From: Chiua virens
Taxonomy: Eukaryota; Basidiomycota; Agaricomycetes; Boletales; Boletaceae
Assembly (NCBI GenBank): GCA_019787685.1
Contig: JAHNUO010000001.1
Location: 2,356,001 to 2,420,000, forward strand
Length of the DNA: 64,000 nucleotides
Reading direction: 5' to 3'
Under the pieces are notes generated by a model, which did no database searches, was not told the origin of the DNA, and saw only the letters and a program-made list of their open reading frames with translations. The number at the start of each line of letters is the position of its first letter. The first letter of the stretch is position 1. Positions 61,546 to 64,000 of the stretch are shown here, piece by piece. A program made the position numbers and the translations under genes.

Positions 61546-62605
61546 TCACGGTTCGGAGTTTTGGTGGAAGTAGAATCCACTCATAGTGGCAGCCGGCGGA
61601 GAAGGACGGGGACCGACAGATGATCCACGTGCTCCTCGCCGGACGCTAGAGTCTCGACGACGACGGGCGGGAATAGATTCCAGCTTACCAGGGGAAGGCG
61701 ACGTCAGCAAATCACCTTCTCCGTATTCCTCTGTGTAGAGGGGAAAGGACTGAGGAGTAGTACGTATGTTGGTTCCTGGAGATTGTGGATTGAAATCTAC
61801 ACAAACGTAGTAGAAACCTGCAGAAACAGTGAATGTTTTAGCGGATGCTACGTGTCCGTAAAGAAAGCAAGGACGTACCCGCGAAGCTTGCACCGATGAT
61901 GTCTTGTACTCTATGGTCGGGGACGAGGAATCTTTCCTTCCACCTCATAAAAACAGCGCCCCGATCTCGGTCAGGCATGGTGAAATGTGGTCTCCTCAAC
62001 TCGTTCTTGACGTGCCGGAAAGCTGGGAAACGCTGCCAATGGACCATATCTTCCTGTTCATTTGCTCCCCACTTTTGCGTCAGGAAACCGTAGCGACTGC
62101 CGATAATTTCGGCGTCAAAGTAAGTTGTCAACTCGGGCCAATCATTGGTGAGTCCGCGTATACGGAGATATCCACAGAGAAAGGAGGAAGAGAAGTCCAC
62201 GTCCTTGAGCCTGTGAGTACATGGTAGGCGGGTAACTGAAGGAGCACATACAACAATTGTAACGTTGACGTCGTAGCTGTTCCTGCCGCTCTTCTGTGTT
62301 CCCTGGAAGGTGGCCCCGGGATACAAGCAATGATGGCGTTGGGCGCAAACACGCAGACGAGTGATGTCTGTGGCAGGGTCCGGCACGGGCGTGGGTAAGG
62401 ACGATCTCTGGGAGCGACCGCGATGAACGGTGTCTGGGGAAGGGCGTTGCTGAGTAAGGGTGGAATTGGTGGTGGTTGTGGTGGTCTGAATGGAGAGGGA
62501 TGGCTTTGTAGGTGGTGGTGAACAAAGAGGGAGGTCGAGGTCGATGTCGTCCTCGAAGACCAGGTCTGGTTGTGAGCAGATAGAAATAGTCTTTTTGACT
62601 GGCAT
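61546..62605 (-). CDS. GID4: GID complex substrate receptor GID4/Vid24
   Basis: Gid4 is the receptor of the GID/CTLH ubiquitin ligase that recognises Pro/N-degrons of gluconeogenic enzymes. ATG 62605 (MPVKKTISICSQPDLVFED) leads a disordered, Thr/Ser-rich N-terminal region. The Vid24 beta-barrel follows: HHCLYPGATFQGTQKSGRNSYDVNVTIV, an intron, then VDFSSSFLCGYLRIRGLTNDWPELTTYFDAEIIG, FLTQKWGANEQEDMVHWQRFPAF and [36 protein letters not shown]. A C-terminal Ser/Arg/Pro extension (DSSVRRGARGSSVGPRPSPP) runs to 61546 and is longer than in yeast. The barrel motifs YPGATFQG and SYDVNVTI are diagnostic. Four or so introns. Confidence 0.95.
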
Positions 62606-62940
62606 GACTGAAAAACGACACGAGCGATACGCCCTGTGGAGTTGCACGGTACATCGCCCGTTTCGTACCACTACGTTAGTCACGTGTTTTGACCCCTGTC
62701 CCGTTATCTTTACGTCCATCACCGGTCAGAAAGACATCCTCAATGGGACCCCTCCCGATTTTTGCCAGAGGACCAAACTTGAATCGTACTTTCCGGGATG
62801 CCCCGACGCGTATAAACGAACCGTCTTCCTCCGTAGTGCTGCCTCGAATCACCCACCAACTTGCACTTCAATGCGTATGTGCTATATCCAATCACCACGT
62901 CTTTGTAGTCACTCAATGCTTTGTGTTTGTAGAGTCGTGT

Positions 62941-63879
62941 ATGTCTTGTTACCCCATCGCCGACTGCGTCATTCCCCGTCCGCGTGCCGAGAAGATGGCC
63001 CTGTTGCAAAATGTCAACCGGAATTCTATGTTGTTTCTCAAGGCAGCCGGAATCAAGCCAAACTCCGAGGAATATAAGAAGTTAATGGTTCGTCATGTCT
63101 CTGCCATATTCATAAAATCTTACTTGCGGCAGATAACAGTCAGAGCTCTTCATAAAGAGTACCTCCACCCATGGAAGTACGTAGAGGAGCAACTACCAGG
63201 TCTCGTGGATAAACTCATTTCTGAAGTATGTGCCTGCATCGAAACACTTGTAGGCCCATTCATAGCCGCGGTTTAGGTCCGAGCCCGCATTCCATGGCTG
63301 AATAGATATGAAGATGCTTGGCCGGCACGCGTCTATCTGAAGAGATATGTCGACATCAGAAGACCGCACCTCCAGTGCACTAGATGGCATAAAAAGAAAC
63401 ACCTCATCTCAGGGGCTTCCGAGCCCCTGCGGAGCAGAGCGGTTGGTTTCGCATGTTCAATGCACGTTGACGCACTTCTGATTTTCGGTAGCCTCCAAAG
63501 GCCCGCACCAAAGCAAACCTTGATGATTTTGAAAAGGTCTCAGATTCAGATGATCTAGTCGACGACTTAGTAAGTCCATGTTTTCTCAGACATGATAGAG
63601 CGTCTCAACAGGTTGTAGTGTGACAATGATACTGCCGTGAAAGATTTTTTGAGTTCCTTGATGCCCAGCCTCGAGCACCGTCTTGATGCATTCGCCGAGC
63701 TTGGTGTCAAAGACCGGAAGTCCCTCGAGGCATTTGTGTCTTGGCCACAAGCCATTCAAGCGGAATTTTTAGACGAAGGTCAAGCCGTACTACAGCTCAC
63801 CAAGTTTGAAAAAAAGAACTTATTGCTAGGGTGTAGTCCACTGTTGCAGAAGGCTTTGCTGAAATCCTTAAGAACATAG
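62941..63879 (+). CDS. Small basidiomycete-type hypothetical protein
   Basis: Exons read MALLQNVNRNSMLFLKAAGIKPNSEEYKKLM (from ATG 62995; an in-frame ATG at 62941 gives MSCYPIADCV first). VRALHKEYLHPWKYVEEQLPGLVDKLISEV and ARIPWLNRYEDAWPARVYLKRYV follow. After a less certain middle come ANLDDFEKVSDSDDLVDDL and DNDTAVKDFLSSLMPSLEHRLDAFAELGVKDRKSLEAFVSWP. The protein ends at 63879 with LLQKALLKSLRT. The C-terminal helical block resembles a SAM-like or death-fold-like helical bundle seen at the end of many unnamed agaricomycete proteins that also carry the IPWLxRYEDAWPA motif. No function is known to me. The region 63430-63540 has competing splice options. Confidence 0.65.
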
Positions 63880-64000
63880 TGGAGTAGGATGCTTGATCCG
63901 AGTTAGGATAACTGTCTTCTGATCTCAAGTAACTGATTTGGAGAGACGAGATGCTTCACCTTTGCCCCCAATTGCGAAAATGTTCACACTGCCGTTGCAT
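63880..64000. other. Window end, no gene seen
   Basis: The last 121 bases show no supported coding frame. Confidence 0.5.

Noticed and set aside
63410..63429. Perfect hairpin, 8 bp stem with TCCG loop, like a bacterial terminator
   Set aside because: It falls inside a probable exon (ISGASEPLRS) of a eukaryotic gene, with no T-run after it, so it is most likely codon coincidence.

Overview
The window is nuclear DNA of a filamentous basidiomycete, most likely an agaricomycete. About 24 protein-coding genes are packed on both strands. Nearly every gene is cut by many short introns of roughly 45 to 60 bases with GT...AG ends, and conserved protein frames continue only when these are removed. The protein set is that of a fungal chromosome: ATG2, Rlp24, Spt6, Spt8, SRP54, UBA3, RCL1, NPR2, GID4, casein kinase 1 and a SCAMP. 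No rRNA, tRNA, CRISPR array, intact transposon or virus was recognised. Exon edges below are read by eye; outer gene limits are firmer than internal splice sites.

Layout. 1-2.1 kb: 5' part of ATG2 and RLP24 (both minus). 2.3-12.6 kb: a siderophore locus, in which an L-ornithine N5-monooxygenase (minus) and a large peptide synthetase (plus, A-T-C-T-C-T-C) diverge from a 376 bp promoter. That promoter carries two copies of an iron-GATA-factor palindrome. 12.7-25.7 kb: a RibD-type deaminase, SPT6, an unlisted minus-strand coding stretch, a small membrane protein, SRP54 and SPT8. 25.8-31.2 kb: a LaeA-like methyltransferase, a SCAMP, a secreted double-psi beta-barrel protein and a Coq11-like oxidoreductase.

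31.2-42 kb is the most irregular part. It holds a membrane-protein frame broken by one in-frame TGA, a diverged direct repeat, two tandem adenylate kinase 3-like genes (the first apparently frameshifted), an unrecognised conserved-looking gene, a mitochondrial SAP-domain protein, and a roughly 1 kb CpG-depleted AT-rich island that looks like an old methylated transposon relic. 42-64 kb returns to housekeeping genes: SLT11/RBM22-like splicing factor, UBA3, RCL1, NPR2, an LEA_2 membrane protein, a Zip3/HEI10-like RING protein, a JmjC protein, CK1, GID4 and a small basidiomycete hypothetical. A 2.6 kb stretch at 58.9-61.5 kb is poorly resolved.

The coherent pathway in the window is hydroxamate siderophore synthesis. 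The monooxygenase supplies N5-hydroxyornithine and the synthetase would join three acylated units. The acyltransferase that must act between them is not in this window. Many gene pairs are head-to-head with 67-129 bp between start codons (SRP54/SPT8, SCAMP/DPBB, UBA3/RCL1, RING/JmjC), so short shared promoters are the rule here.
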